From: Ampelocalamus luodianensis
Lineage: Eukaryota > Streptophyta > Magnoliopsida > Poales > Poaceae
Length of the DNA: 64,000 nucleotides
Assembly (NCBI GenBank): GCA_036346255.1
Contig: CM070639.1
Span: 3,296,001 to 3,360,000, forward strand
Reading direction: 5' to 3'
Shown here: positions 48,619-59,381 of the stretch, piece by piece
How the letters are laid out: the number at the start of each line of letters is the position of its first letter
Numbering within the stretch: the stretch's first letter is position 1
Notes under the pieces: model-generated
Databases searched by the model: none
What the model saw: the letters and a program-made list of their open reading frames with translations, nothing else
Told to the model about the DNA's origin: nothing
Program-made: the position numbers and the translations under genes

Positions 48619-49500
48619 ATGGATGGTAAGGACGACGCCGCTCTCACTGCTGCACGCTGTGAGCATTAGACAGCGGCCACCGTCGCCGCCGCCAACGCGC
48701 GCGCATTGGTCCTCGCCAAGGAAGTTGTCGTCGCCTCCCTCCACGCGTAGGCGGTCGCCGTCCCCAACATTCGCGCCCTCGTCTCCGTTGTCCTTGACCT
48801 CCACTTACCGACCTACTCCAAGTGGCGCGGGCTCATCCTCATCACCTTGGGCAAATATGCCCTCTCTGATCACGTGCTATCCAATGACGCCTACCCCGAC
48901 GTTCCTGCCTGGGCGTGCATGGACTGGGTCGTCCTCTCCTGGGTCTACGGCACCATTTCTGCCGAGCTCCTCGAGATCGTGATGACCCCTACCTCCACCG
49001 TGCTCCTCGTCTAGACGAGCCTCGAGTAGCAATTCATCGGCAACCAGGAGACCCGCACGCTGTACCTGGACGCGGAGTTTCGCACCTTCATCCAGGGCGA
49101 CCTCTCCATCTCCGATTACTGCCGCAAGCTGAAAGGCATGGCCGACGCCCTCAGTGATCTCGGCGAGCCGGTCCGTGATCGCGCCCTCGTTCTGTCCGTC
49201 CTACGCAGGCTTGAAAGACAAATTCTCCTATATGGCGGCCCTACTCAAGCGGCAAAAGCCGCTTCCCTCATTCGTCGAGGCTCGCTCCGATCTTCTCCTC
49301 GAGGAGATCACCATGCAGTCCAAGCCGGGCTCCTCGCCTACGGCCCTCATCGCCTCTGCCCGGCACGCGAGCCCCGGGTTCAAGCGGCGGCAACACCGCG
49401 AGTCTCGAGTGGTCACCGCAGCAACAACAACCGCACTCGTCGCCGTGGCAACCGCAATAAAGGGCGTGGCAATGGTGGCGTAGCGGCGGTGGTATCGCCG
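48619..49500 (+). pseudogene. copia gag remnant
   Basis: Reading starts with MDGKDDAALTAARCEH and stops after 16 codons (TAG at 48667). Downstream, in shifting frames, are segments typical of copia gag (YSKWRGLILITLGKYALSDH, FIQGDLSISDYCRKLKGMAD, LSDLGEPVRDRALVLSVL), with more stops near 49013 and 49027. No complete CCHC knuckle was found. The coat protein cannot be made from this copy. Confidence 0.8.
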
Positions 49501-49899
49501 CCAGTGGCGTCACTGGAACGATGGTCGCACCGACGACGTAGGCCGCCATCTTTCTTCAATCCTTGGACAGGCACGGTCCAGCTGTGGCCGCACTCCTGAC
49601 CATCGTAGAGCATCCTTGGTCCGCGAGCGACTGCGCCACAACAGCAGCCGCGCGGGGCGCCACACGCCCTGACTGCCACCAATTCCAGTGTCGCCAGTCT
49701 GACCGCCACCCATCCTGGTGCCGCTGGTCTGACCGCCACCTATCCCGATGCTGCCGGTTTGACCGCCACCTATCCCAGTGCCGCCGGTCTGACCGCCACC
49801 AATCCTGGTGCCACCAGTCTAACTGCCACCTATCCTGGTGCCGCCGATCTGACCGCTCCCTTCCTTGGAGACGTCGGTTCTCTCCATCAGCAGCAGCCA

Positions 49900-52800
49900 G
49901 CGTCGTGGACTCCTGGGACCAGCAATCACTCGCCAACGCTTTCAACACTATGACGTTCAACCCGCCACCGTCGCCTGCCGACTGGTACATGGACTCCGGT
50001 GCCACCTCCCACATGACATCGGATGTCGGTGCTCTCTCCGTTCTTCATCCTTCTTCCTCTCATAACCCTTCAAACATTATTGTCGGTAATGGGTCATTGC
50101 TGCCTGTTACAACCACTGGCTCCATGTCTTTCCTCCGCACACGGCCCTCTTACCCTTCGCAATGTCCTTGTCACACCACAGATTATCAAAAATCTTATCT
50201 CTGTTCATCAGTTTACTATTGACAATAATTGTTCTGTGGGATTTGACCCCTATGGCCTTTCTGTGAAGGATCTTCTTACCAAGAGCGTGATCGCCAGGTG
50301 CAATAGTTCCGGGGAGCTCTACCCGTTTCAGCCTTTCACCACCCGACCGCGCGCTCTCACTGTCGGTGCACCCTCCTCTACTTTGTGGCATCGTCGTCTC
50401 GGGCATCTTGGTCATGAAGCCCTCTCCAAGCTAGTCAGCTCGAGTGCAATCTCCTGTAATAAAAGTGTGTCTGAGCCTTTGTGTCACGCTTGTCAACTTG
50501 GTCGCCATGTGCGTTTGCCCTTTAGCACCTCTAGCTCTCAGGTTCTCCATAATTTAGATTTAATACATTGTAATCTTTGGACATCTCCTGTTGCTAGTGT
50601 CTCTGGTTACAAGTATTATCTTGTTATTCTCGACGATTGCTCCCATTTCCTTTGGACTTTTCCTCTTCGTCTCAAGTCTAACACTTTTTCCACCATCTCT
50701 AACTTTTTCTCCTATGCTCGTATTCAGTTTTGTTCTTCCGTCAAGAGTATCCAGTGCTACAATGGTCGAGAGTTCGACAACTCCACTGCTCGAACCTTCT
50801 TTCTCACCCACGGCGTTGCACTCCGCATGTCGTGTCCACATACCTCCCATCAAAATGGCAAAGCCGAACGCATCATTCGCACCACCAATAATGTTATGCA
50901 GTCACTTATGTTTCAGGCTAGCCTACCCCCCTCCTATTGGGTGGAAGCTCTCCATGCTGCCACCTACCTCATAAACTGCCACCCCACCAAAACACTCAGA
51001 TTCTCCACCCCTTTCTTTGCTCTATAGGGTGTCCATCCGTCATACTCGCATCTTCGCGTCTTCGGATGCAAATGCTATCCTAACCTTTCCTCCACAGCTG
51101 CTAACAAACTGTCACCGCGCTCCACCTTGTGTGTTTTCCTTGGCTACCCATCCGACCACAAAGGCTACCGGTGTCTTGACTTGACGTCAAACCAAATCAT
51201 CATCTCTCGGCATGTCGCCTTCGACGAATCCTCCATTCCGTTCGCCGAAGTGTCCTCTGCCCCTCCTTCTACCGCTGATTTTGATTTTTTGTCCGAGCTT
51301 GGGTCTTCTCCCTTGCCCATCGGGCCCTCTGTCTTTGCAGGTCCAGGTTCGGGTGGCTCTTCCCGAGCTCTACTGGTTTTTCGTCCCGCGCTGTCGGCTC
51401 GCCACAGGCTGTCGGTATTCCTCCGCACGCCAGCCCACCGCGGCCTGTCGCCTCTCGACAAGGCGCCCTCAGCCCCCCCTCACGCGGCCAGCCAGGCCGC
51501 CCGTTGCACACTAGCTTGCGCGTCGATGGTTCCGCCCCGCGAAGTTCGCACCTCTCGTGCGTCTTGGGTCATGCCGCCTCGTTGCCGCCTAGGCTCCTCG
51601 CCGTGAGCTATTGCAGCCGGTGCGGCACCTTCCCCGTCGACCGCCGTCTCGTCCCTCCGGTTTCCAATGATCATCCGATGGTCACCAGGGGGAAATCTGG
51701 TTTTCACCTCCCTGTGGATCGGCTGAATCTTCATGCCTCGGTGGTCTCACCACTCTCGAAGACTTATCGTGGTGCTCTGTCTGATCTGCATTGGTGTGCT
51801 GCTATGAGTGAGGAGTTTGATGCTCTCCTAGCCAACAATACATGGGATCTCGTTCCTCGCCCTGCTAGCGTTAATCTCGTGACAGGCAAGTGGGTTTTTC
51901 GTCACAAGCTCCTCCCAGATGGTTCTCTTGCTCGGTACAAGGCCCGTTGGGTACTTCGTGGCTTTACGCAGCGCCCTGGCATTGATTTTGATGAGACTTT
52001 CGGTCCAGTGGTTAAGCCGGCTACAATCTGCACTGTCCTCACCCTGGCGCTATCTCGCGATTGGCCTATTCATCAACTTGATGTGAAGAATGCCTTTTTG
52101 CATGGCACCCTCTATGAGACAGTCTACTGTGTGCAGCTGTCTGGATTTGTTGACTCTTCTCGGACTGATCATGTTTGTCGACTCAAGAAGTCTCTCTATG
52201 GCCTGAAACAGGCGCCCAACACATGGTACAGTCGCTTTGCCTCCCATCTTCTATCTCTCGGTTTTGTGGAGGCCAAGTCCGACACGTCCCTCTTTGTGCT
52301 TCACCATGGTGCCGATACTGTGTACCTATTGCTCTATGTGGATGATGTAGTCCCTTCTTCGCTGGATGATCTCCGCTCTCCAGCAAGAATTTCCTAAGAA
52401 GGATCTCGGTCCGCTTCATCATTTTCTAGGGATCTTTGTCAACCGTCAGGATGGTGCTCTCTTTCTGTCCCAACGTCACTATGTCTTGGACATATTGGAG
52501 TGTGCCGGGATGTCCGGCTGTAAACCTTGCAGCACACCCGTTGACACACACATTCAAAACTTTCTAGCGATGGCCCTCCAGTTGCTGATCCGACGCAGCA
52601 CCGCAGTCTTGCTGGCGCATGCAGTACCTGACTTTTACTAGCCCGGATATTTCCTATGCTGTGCAGCAGGTGTGCCTTTACATGCATGATCCACGGGAAC
52701 ATCACCTTGCCTTGGTGAAGCGTATCCTGCGTTATCTTCAGGGCTCCCTTCAGCATGGTATGCTTCTTCATCGAACTTCACCGGTTGATCTTGTTGTCTA

Positions 52801-53270
52801 CTCCGATGCTGATTGGGCAGGCTGCCCCGACACGCAAATCCACCTCAGGCTATGGTGTCTTCCTCGGCGACAACCTTGTCTCTTGGTTTTCCAAACGACA
52901 GCACACTGTCTCTCTATCCAGTGCGGAGTCCGAGTATCGCGTCGTGACCAACAGCGTCGCAAAAGCTTGTTGGTTGCGTCCGTTACTTCTTGAGCTTCAC
53001 AGCCCACTTCGGCGTGCCACTCTCGTCTACTGCGACAACGTCAGCGCGGTCTACCTCTCCACCAACCCGGTGCAGCATCAGCGTACCAAACATGTTGAGA
53101 TTGATTTGCATTTCGTGCGTGAGCATGCCACTCTAAGCGAAGTGCATGTTCTCCATGTTCCGATGTCGTCCCAGTACGCCGAAATCTTCACCAAGGGGCT
53201 GCCCACGTCCGTCTTCACGGAGTTTCGGTCCAATCTCAACGTTCGTCCTTCTGCCGTTCCGACTGCGGGG
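49900..53270 (+). pseudogene. copia pol remnant (protease, integrase, RT, RNase H)
   Basis: The protease active site DSGATSHM lies at about 49992. Pre-integrase LWHRRLGHLGHEAL is at about 50385, followed by the HH-CC finger. The integrase core has lost two of its three catalytic acids: the first Asp reads Asn (IHCNLWTSPV) and the second reads Tyr (IQCYNGREF). The third, Glu, in NGKAER remains. A stop follows at 51025. RT runs from about 51780 (WDLVPRP, QLDVKNAFLHG, SLYGLKQAP, LLYVDDVV) and shifts frame after 52380. RNase H is split over frames from 52790 (DADWAGCPDTRKSTSGYGV, SLSSAESEYR, HVEIDLHFVRE). This copy is inactive. Confidence 0.88.
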
Positions 53271-53502
53271 GAGTGTTACACTATATGCATGTATGAGTGT
53301 GTACACACGCACATGATCACGATGATCACGCACAGGATCACGTGTATCCCATTGATCACGCGTATCCCATCAGACCTCTCCCTTCCTAATCTACCGGGTG
53401 TTTGTTTCCATAAACCGGTTGTTGAGATATGGAAGGGACACGTCTATATATGTAACCTCTGGTTAATCAATCAATCTATTGTGTGAGTTCTCTCCGTTTT
53501 TA

Positions 53503-53775
53503 GGAGTTTCGACTACGGGGACGTAGAGGATCCAACCATGCGTAGTCGAAGGAGTTTCGACTACGTGGTCGTAGAAGGTTCGATTGTGCGTAGTCGAATG
53601 AACTTCAACTACGTGGTCGTGGAGGATTCGACTGGGCGTAGTCGAAACGACTACGTGGTCCAAAGAAAGAAGGATTCGATCACACAACAGTGGTTGAGAG
53701 AAAGCAGACTTCGACTACTCAACAGGGGTAGAAAGAAAGAAGAGAGGTTCGACTGCTCGACGCGGTCAAAAGAAC
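53503..53775. repeat. palindrome-rich minisatellite in the 3' LTR (part 3, end)
   Basis: It continues the CGACTACGTGGTCG and TGCGTAGTCGAAGG units on the other side of the copia insertion and fades out at about 53775. 53780-54971 is the remainder of the LTR, with no coding sequence. Confidence 0.8.
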
Positions 53776-54971
53776 CAAAAAAAGAACAAGGTAGCTAAAA
53801 TGAGAAGAAGCATCTGGGCCACTAGAAACGTACCGGTATGGAGCTGAGGGGTCGAGCTAGCCGAAGTTGGGCTGGCGACGGGGGACCAAAACAGCTAGCG
53901 AAGCTCTACTCGGCAGTGAGGACCCGAGGGAAAAGTAGTCTTCAACCCTCAGGACGCCTTCAAGGGAGCAGGTAGATGGTTCCGCGGAGATGACTTGGGA
54001 TGCACCTCTCCGATGAGGTTGACTCGACTCCTTGGCTAACTTGGCCGGAGGAGAGGAAGAACAAGGTCGGCGGCGGTTCCTGTGAGCAAGGAGCGGAACC
54101 AATTGAGGGGAAAAGTCTCTCTCGTCACGAGAGATGAGCTGACTCATACAAGGAAGAAGGGCCTTACTGATGGAGGTCACCAGCGATGGCGGTGTTGCGG
54201 TGGCGCTTGGCCGAAGCGAGCGCTCAAGCCTTACCTAGAGCTCAAGCTCGCTTGAGGGAGGAAGAAGTGGAACTAGCACTAGTGTGACGGAGAAGGTGAT
54301 GAAGGGTTCAGTGCTGTTATACAAAAAGCAATGGGTAGAAACGTCCGAGGGCCTGCGATGCATTCGGCATGGTTCGGAAAGGGGGGGTAGCTGGTAATTT
54401 CATCTAGGTCGACGACACAGTGCAGATGACATGACAGATTGAGGGACAGCTATTAATGGCCGATCGACAGCTTCCGCCGGCGCATCCAAACCTAGTCGAG
54501 ATGTGGCGCCCCAGCGATAGAGAGACGCGGTGTCGGTCTTGATCAAAGTGCAGTGCATCGGGTTTGACCAACTGCGGTCGGAGGAGCAGAGAGAGGGAAC
54601 GCACGAGCGCCGCCCTGGACAAGAAGGAAGGAAAGCGCGGGAGCTGGTCGGGTCGGACCACAACCAGACTAAACAATACTAGCCAAAAGGAAAGTAGGAA
54701 GAAAGAGAAAGGGCTAGGAAGATTTGGGAAAAGGCAGAATACCCGAATTTTAGATTTGCTAAAATTCAGATATTTGCTCGAAGGAATTCTGACGCGATGA
54801 CAGATAAAAATCTGACATCAATTAGATAATTCTAATTGGACTTGTGCTACCACAAGGGAAAATGTACTCAAACAACTCTAAAAATGCAATCAAGAAGAGC
54901 AGCACTAGCTATTACATAAAAAGTTTTAAAAATCCCATATTTTTGCATTTAGACATTTTTTGGATGTTACA

Positions 54972-54990
54972 AACCCTACCCCCCTTAAGA
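54972..54990 (-). other. polypurine tract of the base retrotransposon
   Basis: On the minus strand CTTAAGGGGGGTAGGGTT directly precedes the 3' LTR start TGTAACATCC, the expected plus-strand primer position. It fixes the element's orientation. Confidence 0.8.
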
Positions 54991-55338
54991 AAAATCTCAA
55001 CCCTAAGATTTCGGTTGAACGGGAATAAGATAGAACGAAGATGTAGCGAGGGATGCTGACGTGCTCCTAGTTGCTTTGCTGGCTCCTGTGTGACTTCTTG
55101 TTAGAACCCCTATACCGTTGATCCTGATTTCTGGAATATACAGAACGCTGATAACCGAGAATCTTGGGAGAATTAAGAGTAATCCAGGGGAGAGAACGAA
55201 GAACAGAGAGACGGGGAATATGGAGTAGTTTCTTAGGGTTTCATTTCATCGATCATTCCCCAGTCCCTTACGACTGAAAGCTATGGTAAACAGTAACGGC
55301 AGATTAAGAAAACTCGAAACAGTAAACTCCATCCTCCT

Positions 55339-55528
55339 CGTGGACCGTCCGATCGAATTAAGACTCTCCAACTGATCAAGTCGTGGACCGTCCGATCGAA
55401 TTAACTCTTCACCAATCATGTCGTGGACCGTCCGATTGAATTAAAATTCTCCAACCGATCAAGTCGTGGTCTGTCCGATCAAATGAAGACTCTCCAACCG
55501 ATCAAGTCGTGGACCGTCTGATTGAAAG
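55339..55528. repeat. ~43-bp tandem repeat, about 4.4 copies
   Basis: The unit begins CGTGGACCGTCCGATCGAAT and ends CTCCAACCGATCAAGT. It is repeated with point changes in the internal region of the base retrotransposon, near the polypurine tract. The rest of 54990-56540 shows no coding sequence. Confidence 0.8.
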
Positions 55529-56546
55529 GTATCCGGAAACCACAGCCATCCGTTAACTGAAATAGACTAAACTTCATCAATCTGTGTCCAATTCCTTCAG
55601 ATCCTGACACCTCTCATCGTTGTTGTCCTCGATTTTCCTCAGGACAGCCCTAAATTCTCCTTTGGTGGATTGACAGCATTCGTCCATATCCGAAGGAATA
55701 GTTAGCCCTAGGACATATCGATAACTATATTCTGATCATTATGTCCCATTTTTCCTACCAGAATCCAATTCTTTTTGCTTTAACCCTCTAATTATCATGA
55801 GTTAAAGATCTAGATTTATATTACAATCAATGTTGTCACCAATATATAACTGTATGTAACCATAACGATTCGATCATTTCTGTATTTTGCTACCACCCTT
55901 AAGAAATGTCCACTGATACTCGTTGTTTCCTCAACCTTCAATAACTCAATCGTTATTATCCACCAAGATTGTCTAGGAACCATATAACTATGATCTGCTA
56001 TTCTCCACCTGTGGATCATAACACCTAGATTAATCCTTACCTAGGTTCTGCATAAGTCTTAGTGATCTAACTTCGAACAATTATGGTTATTCCTATAGAT
56101 CAACTACCTTTCCGTTGATCTTAATTGCACACAATTGTATTTGATTCCACCATTTAGCATATAAGTCATTGCTGTCTAGTTTACACATACTGAACCAATG
56201 CCTTTAGTGCAAATCAATCTTTCCTACAGTACCACTTTGATTGTGTCAATTCCTCTTACATCCAATCTCTAGAATTAGTTAACAATCCATTTAATGATCG
56301 CATTATGTGTATAAATTCAATTATTCTTGTTGATTTAACCCAAAGGGGGTCCTGCGGTAATGTCTTCCAAGTGCTTATACTTATGATTACTCCAACAATA
56401 TATCACATCTGATTCATTCTCAAAACCTTAATATACCTTTAATACATTTGCATTAACTGCTTATCGTACAAGTCCCCTACGACATCGACTAGTCCTAAGG
56501 ATACATCAGGTGTCAATCCCTTGTCCAGGCTGCCTCACGTGCTTTC

Positions 56547-57041
56547 TTAGTCAAGGATTGTCTCCCGGTCGGCTTTGATAGTTGGACAGTTTTCAGGTGG
56601 GTGGTCTTTATTGCTGTTGGGGCAGTCGCGGTTGCACTGGTCGATAGTGTCCTTCCTCATCACAGCGTCGGCGGACCCCGATCTTCCTGATCGCCTTGTT
56701 GGACTTCTCTTCTTTTGATGACAATTCCGAGCGAAGTGCCCCACTTCACCACAACGGAAGCAAATAAATTGGTTTTGCCTTTCTTGCTCCCCAGGGCAGT
56801 GGGACACCAACTGGGCCACCTTGCCACCACCGGAACACGTGGCAGCGCATGGAATCCCAACTAACGTGCAATGACGCTTAAGGGTCTTGTCTGGGCAGTT
56901 AGGGCCAGGGTTGGCAACCTTGGACGGGGCTTTGTCTCGATCTTGTATGCTTGTTAGGTTGGTCTTGCCGTCTGTGGTTGCTTTCAGCAAGGATTGAGGG
57001 AAATAGCATGAGATAAGGGAATATTGCAGGAATAATGTCAC
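56547..57041 (-). pseudogene. gag remnant with one CCHC zinc knuckle
   Basis: A minus-strand frame of 164 codons contains FICFRCGEVGHFARNC, a canonical CX2CX4HX4C nucleic-acid-binding knuckle. A basic stretch follows (KKRSPTRRSGRSG), then a second Cys/His-poor segment. In gypsy elements this is the C-terminal nucleocapsid part of gag. No capsid part, protease or pol follows in the direction of the 3' LTR, so only this piece of the original polyprotein remains. The upstream frame has degenerated. Confidence 0.75.
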
Positions 57042-57296
57042 TAAACCCCATTTTCCCCTTTAAAACTTAGGATTTTAACATACGAAAAGCCGGGGAGGCT
57101 CAACCAATCACACAATTTTTTAAAACAAGCTTTTCCCGTGACTGCGAAATATGACGCCCATGGGCAAAAATAGGCAGTACACAGGTCTCAACTAAAATAT
57201 CACAACAGTACATCGTCTATTCGTGGGAACACACACATGGGAGTACGCAGCTTTGCGCACAAAGGGTTACTCAGAATGAGATTGCCCTATCCTAAC

Positions 57297-57598
57297 TAGA
57301 CCTGTTCAAACGTCGGGCCGGGCCGGGCTTGAAAAGCCCGGTCAAAAACGGACAAGCCCAAGCCCGGCCCGACCCGAAAAATCAGTTTTTGATTTAAAAA
57401 TAATTTTTTAATCCTTTTTTGGAATAAAAAAGTGATATTTAATTCATTTCCAGAATTAAAAATATATATTTTTTCATTTTTTAATTCCCTTTTTTCAGGA
57501 TTTTGGGCCGGGCCGGGCTTGCATCGGGCCGATTTTCCAATCCCAAGCCTAACCCGAACAGGGTTGGGCTCGGGCCGGGTCGCCCATGAACACCTCTA
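57297..57598. mobile_element. hAT-type MITE, 302 bp, with perfect 8-bp duplication
   Basis: The ends are TAGACCTGTTCAAACG and CATGAACACCTCTA, imperfect inverted repeats of the TAGAGGTGTTCA type. ATCCTAAC is duplicated exactly on both sides (57289-57296, 57599-57606). The interior carries GGGCCGGGCCGGGCTTG near both ends in inverted arrangement around an AT-rich middle. There is no coding capacity. Confidence 0.92.
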
Positions 57599-57846
57599 AT
57601 CCTAACAAGCCACCGCGTTCCTGAACTTAAGTATTTGAATTTTCGGATAAGAGGAGAGAGAATCAATCACCTTTCGAAATCGAAAGAAGACTCAACATAG
57701 GTAAGAGAGAAATCTTTAGGAGGGATGAGGATGAGCAATATTAATTATGTTTTTCGCAAAGCGTTTGTAGGCGAAGATAGGTTTTAAAACTTCCACTACT
57801 GAAACTAACGGCCATGCTAACAAAGGTCACGACCTAGAGTCGATAT

Positions 57847-57858
57847 GCTCTGACACCA
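57847..57858 (-). other. primer-binding site (initiator tRNA-Met type)
   Basis: The minus strand reads TGGTGTCAGAGC, one change from the TGGTATCAGAGC complement of initiator tRNA-Met. It is separated from the 5' LTR end by a few bases. Confidence 0.75.
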
Positions 57859-57862
57859 AGCC

Positions 57863-58813
57863 TGTCGGACCCCAAGTTTGGAACTTGGAATCGTCTGTGT
57901 ATATTTGTGCCTTTCCCTGAATCAGTAGATAGCACACAAAGTTACATCATTGGTTCAAACATATATCACGAAAATGCAAACTATTGCATAATACTAGACA
58001 AAACATAAATATATCTTACGGCTTTTGACTTGCAGAATGGCCGGTTAGGCCAAATACTTTCAGAAAACAACAGCGGAAGAAGATTCAAGGCATAACACGT
58101 GGAACCCTGACGATATGCCCACCGGCAATCGAGTGTGGGCTCGCGACCTAGTTCTTGGCTTCTTGGTCTTCAGTCTTGATCAGCCTCCGTAATTACCCCC
58201 AAGCAGGCCTACGACCAGGTCTTGGTCGGAGGTTGTAGTCGTGCAGTGCAAGGAATGCTGGTCGATGTCTACGACCAAGTGCCACCTTGCTACGCTCAAG
58301 GGGGTGATCCAAGCAGCCCAAGGCGTGAACAGTCCTCGGTGTGAACAGTCCTCGGTATGAACAGTTCTCGGAGTGAACAGTCCTCGATGTGAACAGTCCT
58401 AGGTATGAACAGTTCTCGGGGTGAACAGTCCTCGTCGTGAACAGTACTCACAATTGTCCCTGTAGCCTTCTTATATGCTTAAGAGCTAAAAGAATGTAAA
58501 TAGCGAGCATGAGTACATAACCGTAATCACGAGCAAACACACGATGCAATTATCATAGATGCAAGGCTACTCAAGGAAGTTTCAGAGTTCTTTTATTTGC
58601 CCAAAGACATGTTTGAATTAGATAAAGTAATAGCAGATCTTGAGACTTAGCATTTTATGAACACAAGCTTTATAAACTGAGTTTTTGTTGTAAAGTACTA
58701 GTGAGGTCCAACCTCCTATACCGTTGGGTGGCTCCATCCACTCAATGCTCAGGCTATCCCGTATTTACCACTGGTCCCAGACCAGGCCTTTCCAAATCCC
58801 TGGGGTCCCACCC
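57863..58813 (-). mobile_element. 5' LTR of the base retrotransposon (partial, interrupted by gypsy)
   Basis: It is collinear with 35955-36052 joined to 40713-41455 of the 3' LTR, with roughly 90% identity by eye. It is cut at 58813 by insertion of the gypsy element. The minisatellite part of this LTR is not in the window. Confidence 0.82.
58325..58449. repeat. expanded 16-bp tandem repeat in the 5' LTR (about 8 units)
   Basis: Units of the form GTGAACAGTCCTCGGT, with GTATGAACAGTTCTCGG variants, repeat head to tail. The 3' LTR has under two units at the matching place (41079-41104). Confidence 0.85.
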
Positions 58814-59381
58814 TGTCGTAGGGACACCCCACCGGGCCCCACGACCCGGCGAAGCACGGCAGCACCGAAAGGTCTCCTAAGGACTTACTCGGAGGATGCC
58901 GCGAAGACCCCTCGAAGGATCCCGAAGACCCGGAGGATCGAAGACCGCCGGAATGGTCAAGACCCTCGGAGGACCCAAGAGACCCTCCAAAGAAGGCGAC
59001 AAAGGTCCGGCGAAGGGCACGGGGTCCGCAGGAACGGTGGACTGGGTGTATCCCCCAAGATAGACCGTGTCCACGAGGACACATCGTACACCAGAGGCTA
59101 CGCATAGGGCACACAAAAGACCCTGCAGCCCCTAGGGCTAATGTACTTGGCTAGGGGCATACATGTACTTTTAGATGCCATGTCGGGAGGCTATAAATAG
59201 CCTCCCCCACCATGTAACCAAGAAGAAGAAAAGAGAGACAATTCTTTACCACAACTGAGCCCCGTTTAAGTCCCCCCGTCTTCCCAGCACGAGGGGTCTC
59301 CACTTCTTACTGTCTAGTCTTCTCACTACGACAGTTGGCGCCGTCCGTGGGGTTCGGCAAGAAAGTCGCTCGGAAAAACTC

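Larger units (their letters stand above)
48295..53502 (+). mobile_element. copia LTR retrotransposon, complete in outline but decayed
   Basis: The 5' LTR (48295-48531, TGTTAGAC...GTTTTCA) and 3' LTR (53274-53502, TGTTACAC...GTTTTTA) differ by about ten substitutions and a small indel. The primer site TGGTATCAGAGCAG (48532-48545) follows the 5' LTR and is complementary to initiator tRNA-Met. The polypurine tract GCGGGGGAG precedes the 3' LTR. Domain order is gag, protease, integrase, reverse transcriptase, RNase H, as in copia (Pseudoviridae). Flanking 5-mers (GAAGG, GGAGT) do not match cleanly. The target is a tandem array containing GTCGAAGGAGTTTCGAC, so the duplication may be blurred by repeat variation. 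Confidence 0.92.
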
